Assembly (NCBI GenBank): GCA_000980375.1
Contig: LARD01000002.1
Coordinates: 1 to 64,000 of the forward strand
Source of the DNA: Clostridium sp. K4410.MGS-306
Lineage (GTDB): Bacteria > Cyanobacteriota > Vampirovibrionia > Gastranaerophilales > Gastranaerophilaceae
Length of the DNA stretch: 64,000 nt
Direction of reading: 5' to 3'
The position numbers and the translations under genes were made by a program. Position 1 is the stretch's first letter; the number at the start of each line of letters is the position of its first letter. Under the pieces are notes generated by a model. That model did no database searches. It had not been told where the DNA came from and was given only the letters and a program-made list of their open reading frames with translations. Of this stretch, positions 1 through 8,901 are shown one piece after another.

Positions 1-999
1 TGAGAAAAAATTGTTTACCTGTGTTTGATAGGTTTTTGTAAGCATACCGCCATGGCATATTTTATTACTGTCAGAAGAGCTTTTTACAAGAACAATACCC
101 CACATTCTGTTTGAGCAATACGAAACATCATTGCTGCAAGTGCTTGAATTTGAACAGCTTACATTGCCGTATTTTCCATAGCATTTGTAGTCATAAGTAT
201 AGGATTTTCCGTTAACAGAAGCGTATTTAAGATTATAAGGTATATCAAAATAAACTTTACCCGGAGGAGAAACATCTCTATCGGCATCAGAACCGCCGTG
301 TTCACCTCCATGGCCTCCGTCGCCGCCTTCTGCAATGATAAAGTTTTTGCTTTCCAGAATACCGCTGTCATTATACATAACACCGATGATTTTAGAATGA
401 TTGCCATCAGAAGCCGCATAACCGCTGTTTTTTGTACCGTCTCTTTTTTGACAGCAGCCGCCTTTTGCTCCTTTTTGCATTCTTATTTGCGAAACTTTAT
501 CGCTTAAATATAACTTCATTGCTACAACAGCACCTGCTCCGCCGCCTGCTGATCTGTCTTTTTTATCTGTACTGCCGCCGCCATGGCCGCCTCCACCAAT
601 AACAAGGAAGTTATACATACCTGGATATTGAACAGCAAAATCACTTGTCCAGGTTTGACTTCTTGTGGAAGCACCCGCTCCGCCGCCGCCTGCTGCAGCT
701 ATTGTTATTGCAAAATTACGAGCTGTTGCAGGTACATTAAATTTACAATAATTTGTATTACTGGCGCCCCATGTTTCAGGGTCGGTTTCAGAACCCTGTG
801 CACCACGTGACCAGACAACGTGCTGACCGGCAGAATTTAGCGTGCACATCCATTTTCCATGGTCTGTTTTTTGCCTGTGTTTTTTTGTTATCACGGGTAC
901 GGAAGCCAGCACTATAACACACACTATAAGAAGGGTTATAAGCGCCTCTGCAAGTGAAAAACCCCACATTGGTTGTTTTGTTGTTTCAATCTTTTTCAT
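1..999 (-). CDS. Glycine-rich prepilin-like protein (3' end outside window)
   Basis: Reverse-strand gene starting at ATG 999-997 and still open at position 1, so at least 333 residues are visible and the C-terminus is missing. I translated it by hand. The N-terminus is a short basic leader followed by G/FSLAEALITLL, a prepilin peptidase site with Phe+1 and Glu+5, then one hydrophobic helix ending in PVITKKHR. After this come HGKWMCTLNSAG, a second Cys in YCKF followed by PATARNF, and polyglycine stretches. This is the architecture shared by the family in this window. The closest visible relative is the gene at 59163, which has the same CTLNSAG segment. The likely role is an inner-membrane-anchored minor pilin or pseudopilin displaying a glycine-rich surface domain; the function is inferred. 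Its promoter element lies at 1071-1200. Confidence 0.85.
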   Translation of the reverse strand, partial: MKKIETTKQPMWGFSLAEALITLLIVCVIVLASVPVITKKHRQKTDHGKWMCTLNSAGQHVVWSRGAQGSETDPETWGASNTNYCKFNVPATARNFAITIAAAGGGGAGASTRSQTWTSDFAVQYPGMYNFLVIGGGGHGGGSTDKKDRSAGGGAGAVVAMKLYLSDKVSQIRMQKGAKGGCCQKRDGTKNSGYAASDGNHSKIIGVMYNDSGILESKNFIIAEGGDGGHGGEHGGSDADRDVSPPGKVYFDIPYNLKYASVNGKSYTYDYKCYGKYGNVSCSNSSTCSNDVSYCSNRMWGIVLVKSSSDSNKICHGGMLTKTYQTQVNNFFS

Positions 1000-1070
1000 A
1001 TTATTTCCTAAAATCAATACCTACTGTTCTCATGATAGAAAATTTGAGCACTGATTTCATCCCAACAAAA

Positions 1071-1200
1071 CATAATCCACCGTCACTTACCTTACCTTAC
1101 CTTACAGAAAAGCTTATGGGCTCTGGGTTTTGGTGTCAAGAAACTCTGTGTTACATATCTTAATAATCAAAATATTCATTAAGTTTTATTTACATTTTTT
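1071..1200 (-). promoter_or_regulatory. Shared prepilin promoter/leader element, copy A
   Basis: Read on the minus strand it contains TTGACA (1139-1134), a 17-bp spacer, and TAAGCT (1116-1111). Four GTAAG-type pentamers and GTGACGGTGG follow. The -10-like hexamer lies about 110 bp upstream of the prepilin ATG at 999. It is nearly identical to the copy at 8712-8835, including about 39 continuous identical bases around the TTGACA. The promoter role is inferred from conservation, spacing and position. Confidence 0.7.
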
Positions 1201-1218
1201 CTACGTTATTATTTTATT

Positions 1219-1533
1219 ATGATACTTAAAGAATTTTCCGAATTTTTACAGAACAATGAAGATAAGCCCTCTGTCACGCTTTTGTACATATGGCTGAAAA
1301 TGAAGATAGAAGCGCCCGCAAAAAGCAATGTGGATAGGATTTTGCAAAAAGAAATTTATATTGCAAAAAACAAAGCCGGAAATTCTCTTTTTATTGGCAA
1401 ATCCCCGTCGGGACGGCGTTTGATGGAGAGTTTATACAATTTTGCTTTGAGTTTTGAACAGCAAAAAATGGCACGCTGGATTCACAAACAAAAGGCTAAT
1501 GATTTTAAAAATTGTAAAGATATTGATAAATAA
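1219..1533 (+). CDS. Small hypothetical protein (104 aa)
   Basis: I do not recognise this 104-residue protein. It is basic and predicted mostly helical, with a central Gly/Ser segment (GKSPSGRRLMESLYNFA) and a Lys-rich C-terminus. No signal peptide, membrane helix or metal-binding motif is visible. There is no clear Shine-Dalgarno sequence before ATG 1219, only T-rich DNA, which lowers confidence. It sits between the divergent prepilin promoter element and the candidate origin repeats, and it reads towards dnaN. It could be a genuine lineage-specific small protein or a chance open frame. The full-length open frame and its ordinary amino acid composition favour a gene. Confidence 0.5.
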   Translation: MILKEFSEFLQNNEDKPSVTLLYIWLKMKIEAPAKSNVDRILQKEIYIAKNKAGNSLFIGKSPSGRRLMESLYNFALSFEQQKMARWIHKQKANDFKNCKDIDK

Positions 1534-1586
1534 GACTTTTGGCATGGTTTCATGCCAATTTTTTGTAATAACATGTAAAACTTGCC

Positions 1587-1869
1587 TGTTCAAAACCTGT
1601 TCAAAACTCAAAAATTTCTGTAGAAAACCTGTAGAATCATTGTTCAAAACTCACGAGTTTTGAACAGGAAAAATTGTTTTACACAAAAATTAAAAAGTTT
1701 TGAACATTTTTGAACACGTTTTCTACAGGTTTTGAACATGTTTTTGAACAGGCTTTGTGCTTTATATTGTTTGGTTTATAATAGTTTTATACAGAAATTT
1801 GCTTCTTTATTATTATTATTAATTTATTATATTATATATATTAATTAATATATAAATAAGAAAAACATT
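1587..1869. other. Candidate chromosomal replication origin (oriC)
   Basis: Eight copies of a 10-bp repeat, TGTTCAAAAC or its complement [GT]TTTTGAACA, lie at 1587-1596, 1598-1607, 1641-1650, 1657-1666, 1697-1706, 1707-1716, 1729-1738 and 1741-1750. Three are in one orientation and five in the other. The third and fourth form an inverted repeat with 12-bp arms around AC. Two DnaA-box-like TTTTCTACA sequences lie at 1719-1727 and, inverted, at 1619-1627. An almost pure A/T tract at about 1805-1865 could be the unwinding element. dnaN follows directly, and most genes point away from this spot on both sides. This is a strong candidate origin, but the repeat is not the standard DnaA box, so it could instead be a multi-site operator for dnaN. 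Confidence 0.6.
1755..1782 (+). promoter_or_regulatory. Possible dnaN promoter
   Basis: TTGTGC at 1755-1760, a 16-bp spacer and a perfect TATAAT at 1777-1782 lie about 140 bp upstream of dnaN. The -10 is good and the -35 weak. The position just after the last GTTTTGAACA-type repeat would allow the repeat-binding protein to control transcription of dnaN. Confidence 0.4.
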
Positions 1870-1920
1870 AAACGGGTACATTCAGAAAAAAATTTATTTG
1901 AGAAATCGTCAGGAGATAAA

Positions 1921-3060
1921 ATGGCTAACATGGAATTTACGATAGAAAAAGAATCGCTTCTTACAAATTTAAAAATTGTGGAAAAAACAACAGTTACAAG
2001 AGGCATTCAGCCTGTTTTATCAAATATTTTAATCGATGCAGCCCAAGACAACTACATTACCTTTGCTGCAACAGACCTTGATATCAACATCGTGTCAAAA
2101 ACAATTGCGTCAGTACAAACTCCGGGCAAAATTACTCTTCCTGCCAAAAAACTCTCTGAAATCGTATCAAAATTGAGCAACAAACCCGTTGTTTTTAAAC
2201 TCAACGAAGAAACAAACGTTGTAAACATCGAATGCGGCAACTCAAAATTTGAACTCATCGGCATTTCAGCAGAAGAATTCCCTGCAACAATTTCAGAAGA
2301 AGAATTGAAAGACAAAGAATGCGTTGAAATAGATTTGACTCCGTTTATGAAGTCTATCAAATACACAGCTTTTTCTGCCGCCAACTACGAAAATAGAAAC
2401 ATCATAAGCGGTGTTTACTGCTCTATTTCCGAGCAAGTACTAGAAATGGCAGCAACTGACGGCAACCGTTTAACAAGGATTATTGAAAAAATTACAAACG
2501 AAAAAAATGCGGCTATCACTTGCGTAATTCCTTCAAAAACTTTGCAAGAATTCTCAAGAGTAGCGTCTTTCTTAAAAGATTCCCAAAACGAAAAGCTCTG
2601 CATGATTATTGAAAAAACAAGAATCATCTTTAAAACAAGCTCAATGATAATGACTTCCAGACTTTTAGAAGGCGAATACCCTCCTTACAAACAGCTTATT
2701 CCACAGTCTTGCGAAAAAAATGCAGTTGTAAAAAGGGATGAAATGATCGCAGCTCTAGAAAGAGTAGCCGTTATGGTAAACGAAAGAACAAACATCGTCA
2801 AATTTATGTTTGGTGAAAACAACCTGTTCTTAAAAGCAGATACACCGGACGCAGGCCTTGGCGAGGATTCTATCTCGGCTCAATATACGGATGAAGAACT
2901 CACAATCGCTTTCAACTACAAATACGTGCTCGATTCTTTAAAAATCATGGAATCTGAACAGGTAAAAATCGGACTCGGCGGAAGCTTGTCTGCTACATTG
3001 TTCCGTCCGGACAGCGAAGATGACTACCTTTGCTTGATTATGCCTATCCAGATTAGATAG
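1921..3060 (+). CDS. dnaN: DNA polymerase III subunit beta (sliding clamp)
   Basis: The 379-residue protein has the length and three-domain layout of the bacterial beta clamp, the homodimeric ring that tethers DNA polymerase III to DNA. The N-terminal MEFTIEKESLLTNL, the central GVYCSISEQVLEMAATDGNRL and the C-terminal LCLIMPIQIR are typical of the family; the last segment forms part of the partner-binding pocket. The start at ATG 1921 is supported by AGGAG about six bases upstream. dnaA is not adjacent, but the repeat cluster and A/T tract directly upstream resemble an origin, a common place for dnaN. The next gene, thrB, is unrelated in function. Confidence 0.97.
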   Translation: MANMEFTIEKESLLTNLKIVEKTTVTRGIQPVLSNILIDAAQDNYITFAATDLDINIVSKTIASVQTPGKITLPAKKLSEIVSKLSNKPVVFKLNEETNVVNIECGNSKFELIGISAEEFPATISEEELKDKECVEIDLTPFMKSIKYTAFSAANYENRNIISGVYCSISEQVLEMAATDGNRLTRIIEKITNEKNAAITCVIPSKTLQEFSRVASFLKDSQNEKLCMIIEKTRIIFKTSSMIMTSRLLEGEYPPYKQLIPQSCEKNAVVKRDEMIAALERVAVMVNERTNIVKFMFGENNLFLKADTPDAGLGEDSISAQYTDEELTIAFNYKYVLDSLKIMESEQVKIGLGGSLSATLFRPDSEDDYLCLIMPIQIR

Positions 3061-3128
3061 CAAATGCCAAAATAAATTTTGCTTATGTTATAATCAATCT
3101 TGAGATTGTTTGAGAAAGATTTTAAATA

Positions 3129-4058
3129 ATGAAAGTTAGTGTAAAAGTACCTGCTACTACAGCAAATTTAGGACCCGGTTTTGACTGTCTCGGGCTGGCT
3201 CTTCCGATTTATAACACAATTACTGTTGAAGAAACCATTATGCCGGGCACGGGTATCGAAATTAATATTATTGACGAAACAAACGAGCAGGACATAATCT
3301 CTATCCCCACTGATGAAAACAATATTGTATACAAAGCAATAGAGCTTTTGTACAACTCTATCGGCCAGTCACCGAGCGAGCTTAAAATTACAATAAAAAC
3401 TCAAATCCCCATAGCGCGCGGGCTCGGCAGCTCTGCGGCTGTTATTGTAGGCGGTTTGATTGCGGCAAACGAGCTTCTTGGCCGTCCTGCTGATGAGGCA
3501 GCTTTGCTTTCTATTGCAACAGAAATTGAAAACCATCCTGATAACATTACTCCTGCTGTTGTGGGCGGGTTTGTTGTTTCTTCTCTTGAAGAAGACGGCA
3601 GCGTTATCTATTCAAAAATGAATTGGCCGAAAGACTGGAATATAACTGTTTGTATTCCTGATTATGAACTTTCCACAAGCATTGCACGCTCCGTGCTTCC
3701 TGCTGAAGTGCCGATGAAGGATGCGATTTTTAACCTCAAACATGTTGCAATGCTTGTTCAGGCTGTTAACACCCACGATGAAAAGCTCATGAAATTGGCT
3801 CTTGATGACAGGCTGCATCAGCAATACAGAGAAAAACTTATACCCGGTTTAAAAGAAATAAAAGATGCACTAAAACATGAAGAAAACGTTATGGGTGTTG
3901 TAATAAGCGGTGCCGGTCCTTCTGTACTTGTTATTTCTTACGGAAACAATCTCGATAAAATCAGACAGACAGTATCCGATGTTTGGTTGGATTTGAATGT
4001 AAAATCAAAAATACTTACTCTTCAGGTAGAATCAAACGGCGCGCAGATTATAGATTAA
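3129..4058 (+). CDS. thrB: Homoserine kinase
   Basis: The 309-residue GHMP-family kinase phosphorylates L-homoserine with ATP to O-phosphohomoserine, the step before threonine synthase, in the cytoplasm. The N-terminal VKVPATTANLGPGFDCLGLAL is the GHMP motif 1 of ThrB. The glycine/serine ATP loop PIARGLGSSAA lies at residues 94-104. The C-terminal GVVISGAGPSVLV is motif 3. The length matches the family. There is a 68-bp gap after dnaN, and only a weak purine-rich ribosome site before ATG 3129. No other threonine pathway gene is nearby, though dapF at 6900 belongs to the same aspartate family of amino acids. Confidence 0.95.
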   Translation: MKVSVKVPATTANLGPGFDCLGLALPIYNTITVEETIMPGTGIEINIIDETNEQDIISIPTDENNIVYKAIELLYNSIGQSPSELKITIKTQIPIARGLGSSAAVIVGGLIAANELLGRPADEAALLSIATEIENHPDNITPAVVGGFVVSSLEEDGSVIYSKMNWPKDWNITVCIPDYELSTSIARSVLPAEVPMKDAIFNLKHVAMLVQAVNTHDEKLMKLALDDRLHQQYREKLIPGLKEIKDALKHEENVMGVVISGAGPSVLVISYGNNLDKIRQTVSDVWLDLNVKSKILTLQVESNGAQIID

Positions 4059-4066
4059 ATTTCGTA

Positions 4067-4901
4067 TTATTTTTCAAATTTTAGCTTTTTTCTTTTTCTT
4101 TTATCAGGCTTGTGCAGTGGTTTAAATTCGTTGAAAATTTTTGTCCATCCTAGAGCATCAAGTGGTTTGTTTGCTGTTTGTACATCAGAAAATTTTTCTA
4201 AAAGTCTTATGTAGACATTTTCATGTTGTTGTTCAAAATCTTTTATGTCCTGATGATACTGATTTTGTTCAATCACAATAAGCAAATCAAAGTTTGTAGA
4301 AACTTCATTGAGTACACTGTAAAGGTTGTTTAAAATATGAATATATTCAGGATTGCTGTTGACATCCAGTGTTATTACAAAAAGTTTTTTGTCTTTACAT
4401 TTAATTTGTTTTTTAAATTTTTCTTTAAGATAGCCAACCCTGCTTTCTATTTCTTTTTTATCAAGAGCAACTTTATTTGTGTCTAAAATATCATTTTGCT
4501 TAAAGTATTTTGGTTTGTTTTTGCTATGGAAACCAAAACCAAACTTGTTGCAGCTCCAGCCTGCTGTTTTGTCGCAAAAAGTGCAGCCTTGAGAAAAAAG
4601 ATCGTCCGGATTTTTTATGAATTCAATTACTTTGGCAGGGTCTCCGGCCGCTGTCCATAAAAACAGAGAAGACTCAAATATCCCGTGGTATCTGTATGCA
4701 TTTGATGCAAATTCGCAATTCCTTCCAAGCGGGTATTATCGTTTCGTAATATTTTTTATCTTTTAAAAACAGCCCTTTTATTTTTTCAATAAAACATAAT
4801 CTTTCTTTTAGGTAGTTTTTTCTTGCCGAAAAAGATAACTTTAATTTAAAAATATAAATAAGATAATATTTGTCTGTTTTTTCAATCCTGAATATATTCA
4901 T
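4067..4901 (-). pseudogene. Frameshifted gene, possible DUF1796-like cysteine-peptidase-fold protein
   Basis: Two minus-strand frames together make one protein-like reading. The first starts at ATG 4901 (MNIFRIEKTDKYYLIYIF) and runs to about KKYYETI. The second frame, which has no ATG of its own, continues with YPLGRNCEFASNAYRYHGIF and runs without a stop to 4067 (about 220 residues). The two join across a one-base shift near 4730-4740. The PLGRNCEFA segment and a later KLFVITLDVN...LLIVIEQ segment resemble DUF1796-type proteins (a putative papain-like fold), but this is a weak match from memory. A 1-bp indel explains everything, so it is either a decaying gene or a sequencing error. It converges on thrB with an 8-bp gap. 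Confidence 0.55.
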
Positions 4902-5003
4902 TTTCCAACTTCTCTTTATGTACAAAAAAATTATATCATTTGCCATGTTTTGTACAAGTTGTTAATGTTATTCATCCTTTTGAATCATTGCAAATTTTAA
5001 TAT

Positions 5004-5032
5004 TTGTATAATGATGATTAAAAATGTATAAT
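5004..5032 (+). promoter_or_regulatory. Promoter of the atpD operon
   Basis: TTGTAT at 5004-5009, a 17-bp spacer and a perfect TATAAT at 5027-5032 give a good sigma-70-type promoter. Transcription would begin near 5040, about 30 bp before the atpD start codon, leaving just enough leader for the AAGGTGG ribosome site. Confidence 0.6.
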
Positions 5033-5046
5033 AAATGCATATCTAA

Positions 5047-6477
<1,431 letters not shown>

Positions 6478-6481
6478 AAAA

Positions 6482-6886
6482 ATGTCAAAAAAAATAAACC
6501 TGAAAATTATAACACACGAAAAAGAAGTCTTTAATGACCGCGTGGACGCTGTTTATTCAAAGAGCGTTGAGGGTGAATTCGGTATTTTACCCGACCACCA
6601 GCCTTTCATGGCTGCTCTTGATATCGGTGTTACAAGGGCAGATGTTGAAGGAAAAATGAAACATTTCACCACAATGGGAGGAATTTTTCAATTTAAGGAC
6701 AACGAAGCTTTGATACTGACAGATTTGGCAGAATGCGGCTCTGACATTGACGTAACCCGTGCAAAATCCGCCAAAGAAAGAGCAGAAGCAAGAATCGGCT
6801 CTCACGAGGTTGAAATAGACAACGCCAGAGCACAAATCGCACTTGCAAAAGCCATGGCAAGGCTCAAAGCAGCTACTAAAGATTAA
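6482..6886 (+). CDS. atpC: F-type ATP synthase subunit epsilon
   Basis: The 134-residue epsilon subunit sits on the central stalk of F1 and couples or inhibits catalysis. The N-terminal beta-sandwich is recognisable from KIITHEKEVFNDRVDAVY, GEFGILPDHQPFMAAL and the GGIFQFKDNEALILTD strand. The C-terminal helical hairpin (RAKSAKERAEARI to KAMARLKAA) is complete. It follows atpD after 4 bp, so the two are surely co-transcribed and probably translationally coupled. The length is normal for the family. Confidence 0.96.
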   Translation: MSKKINLKIITHEKEVFNDRVDAVYSKSVEGEFGILPDHQPFMAALDIGVTRADVEGKMKHFTTMGGIFQFKDNEALILTDLAECGSDIDVTRAKSAKERAEARIGSHEVEIDNARAQIALAKAMARLKAATKD

Positions 6887-6899
6887 TAGGGTTTAAAAA

Positions 6900-7754
6900 A
6901 TGACACAGGTAAAATTTACAAAAATGCAAGGTGCCGGCAATGATTTCATTTTGATGGAATACGGTGAATATAAAAAAATCGAAGATAAATTCCCTGAAAT
7001 TGCAGTAAAACTTTGTGACAGACACTTTGGTATCGGTGCTGACGGCATTTTTGTGCCTGTGGAAAACCCAAAAACTTATTCTGATTTGGAGTGGCTGTTT
7101 TATCAGGCAGATGGCTCTACTGCGCAAATGTGCGGCAATGGCATGAGATGTTTTGCTCGTTTTTGTTTTGACAAAAAAATTGTAAACAAAAGAAAATTCA
7201 CTGTGCATACAGGTGCAGGAAAAATCGTACCCGAAGTCCTTGAAGATTTGAGGGTTAAGGTAAACATGGGCAAACCTATTTTGGAACCCGAAAAAATACC
7301 TTTTAAAGGCAGTAAAAACCTCAACTACCCTTTGTGGGACGGGGTTAAAAAATTCACGGTGAACGCTGTAAGCATGGGCAATCCCCACTGCGTTATTTTT
7401 GTTAAAGACGACGAGGACAACCACGCTCTTGCAAAAAAATACGGTGACGCTATCGAGCATGACAACCTGTTTCCTGAAAAAACAAATGTAGAGTTTGTAA
7501 AAGTAACTTCAAGAGAAGAAATAGATGTTGCCGTATGGGAGCGCGGCTGCGGAATTACTCTGGCTTGCGGTACAGGTGCTTGTGCTTCTGTTGTTGCGGC
7601 AATTTTGAACGGACTTTGTGACAACAAGGTAAAAGTTAATCTCCCCGGGGGCTCACTGACTATTGAATGGGCGGGCAATTCACAAAACACTGATTTTGAT
7701 GTATTAATGACAGGTGAAGCTCAATACGTTTACACGGGTATTATCGAGATTTAA
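6900..7754 (+). CDS. dapF: Diaminopimelate epimerase
   Basis: The 284-residue enzyme interconverts LL- and meso-diaminopimelate, the last epimerisation before lysine and peptidoglycan crosslinking precursors. Family features are MQGAGNDFILME at the N-terminus and the two catalytic cysteines: Cys78 in AQMCGNGMRC and Cys223 in LACGTGACAS. It begins 13 bp after atpC and its stop codon overlaps the start of the next gene by one base (TAATG), so it belongs to the same operon. No residue essential for catalysis appears to be missing. Confidence 0.97.
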   Translation: MTQVKFTKMQGAGNDFILMEYGEYKKIEDKFPEIAVKLCDRHFGIGADGIFVPVENPKTYSDLEWLFYQADGSTAQMCGNGMRCFARFCFDKKIVNKRKFTVHTGAGKIVPEVLEDLRVKVNMGKPILEPEKIPFKGSKNLNYPLWDGVKKFTVNAVSMGNPHCVIFVKDDEDNHALAKKYGDAIEHDNLFPEKTNVEFVKVTSREEIDVAVWERGCGITLACGTGACASVVAAILNGLCDNKVKVNLPGGSLTIEWAGNSQNTDFDVLMTGEAQYVYTGIIEI

Positions 7755-8710
7755 TGTCAGCTATTTTAGAAGTCAAAAACTTAAACTTAGGGTTCAATCT
7801 GTCTGAAGGGTTCAGTCAGGCAATATATGATGTCAGTTTTTCTTTAAACAAAGGCGAAACCCTCGCCATTGTAGGCGAATCAGGCTGCGGGAAGACAATT
7901 TCTACAATGTCTGTATTGCAGCTTTTACCTCAAACAGCGCAAATAAAAAGCGGTGAAATTATTTATAACGGAGAAAATCTGCTTAGTTTCAATCAGAAAC
8001 AAATGCAAAAAATCAGGGGAAAAAAGATAGCTCTTATCCCGCAAGACCCCATGACCTCGCTCAACCCTCTGTATACAATCGGCAATCAAATGCTCGAAAT
8101 AATTGAGCTCCACCAGAATGTAAAAGGCAAAGAAGCTTTTAATATTGCAGTAGAGGCTCTTGAGAGGGTAAAAATACCTGATGCAAAAGCAAAAATGAAA
8201 TCATACCCCCATGAGTTTTCCGGCGGAATGAAACAGCGCGTTATCATTGCAATGGCGCTTGCTTGCAATGCGGAAATTATCATAGCGGACGAACCTACAA
8301 CAGCGCTGGATGTCACTGTTCAGGCTCAAATTATGGAGATTTTAAGAGACGTTAAAGAAAAATTTAACATGTCTGTAATCCTCATCACGCATGACCTTGG
8401 CATAGTTGCCCAAAACGCCGACAAAATAGCCGTAATGTATGCCGGCAGGGTGGTTGAATATGCTCCTGTAGATGAACTTTTTAATGACCCTAAACATCCT
8501 TATACAAAGGCTCTTTTAAATGTAATACTCGATATCAATACTGATAAAGTGGAAACAATCGAAGGCCAGCCGCCTTCTGTAACGGATAATATAAAGGGCT
8601 GTCCTTTTCATCCAAGGTGCAAATATTGTATGGAAATATGCACACACAAAGAGCCCGAACTAAAAATGACGGGCAGCAATAGAAAAGTAGCGTGTCATTT
8701 ATATTCGTAA
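7754..8710 (+). CDS. Peptide/nickel-type ABC transporter ATP-binding protein (OppD/DppD-like)
   Basis: The 318-residue ATPase of an oligopeptide/dipeptide-type importer would sit on the cytoplasmic face of the membrane. Walker A GESGCGKT is at residues 41-48; the Q-loop lies in IPQDPMTSLNP; the signature FSGGMKQR and Walker B IIIADEPTTALDV follow. The C-terminal HPYTKALL and the cysteine cluster CPFHPRCKYCMEIC are the oligopeptide-transporter C-terminal module. It overlaps dapF by one base. No permease or binding-protein gene is adjacent, so its partners must be elsewhere and the substrate cannot be assigned. The family also includes murein-peptide importers, a use that would suit the dapF neighbourhood, but this is speculative. 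Confidence 0.9.
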   Translation: MSAILEVKNLNLGFNLSEGFSQAIYDVSFSLNKGETLAIVGESGCGKTISTMSVLQLLPQTAQIKSGEIIYNGENLLSFNQKQMQKIRGKKIALIPQDPMTSLNPLYTIGNQMLEIIELHQNVKGKEAFNIAVEALERVKIPDAKAKMKSYPHEFSGGMKQRVIIAMALACNAEIIIADEPTTALDVTVQAQIMEILRDVKEKFNMSVILITHDLGIVAQNADKIAVMYAGRVVEYAPVDELFNDPKHPYTKALLNVILDINTDKVETIEGQPPSVTDNIKGCPFHPRCKYCMEICTHKEPELKMTGSNRKVACHLYS

Positions 8711-8711
8711 T

Positions 8712-8835
8712 TTGTAAATAAATCTTAACGAAAAACAGAAATATTAAGATATGTAACACAGAGTTTCTTGACACCAAAACCCAGGCCCCGTAAGCTTTTC
8801 TGTAAGGTAAGGTAAGTGACGGTGGATTATGTCTT
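8712..8835 (+). promoter_or_regulatory. Shared prepilin promoter/leader element, copy B
   Basis: Contains the upstream block AAATATTAAGATATGTAA, then TTGACA at 8768-8773, a 17-bp spacer and TAAGCT at 8791-8796. Three GTAAG pentamers and GTGACGGTGG follow. The -10-like hexamer is 106 bp from the ATG of the four-gene prepilin operon. The leader downstream can form a hairpin, AATCCAT (8859-8865) with ATGGATT (8891-8897), directly before the start codon. Confidence 0.75.
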
Positions 8836-8901
8836 GAGGTAGTGAATTGTTGTTTCAAAATCCATATCATAAAAAAAGACATTAATTATTATGGATTGTG
8901 A

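Noticed and set aside
1587..1750. Eight regularly spaced short repeats, considered as a CRISPR array
   Set aside because: The unit is only 10 bp, occurs in both orientations, spacing is 1-37 bp, and there are no spacers of constant length or cas genes.
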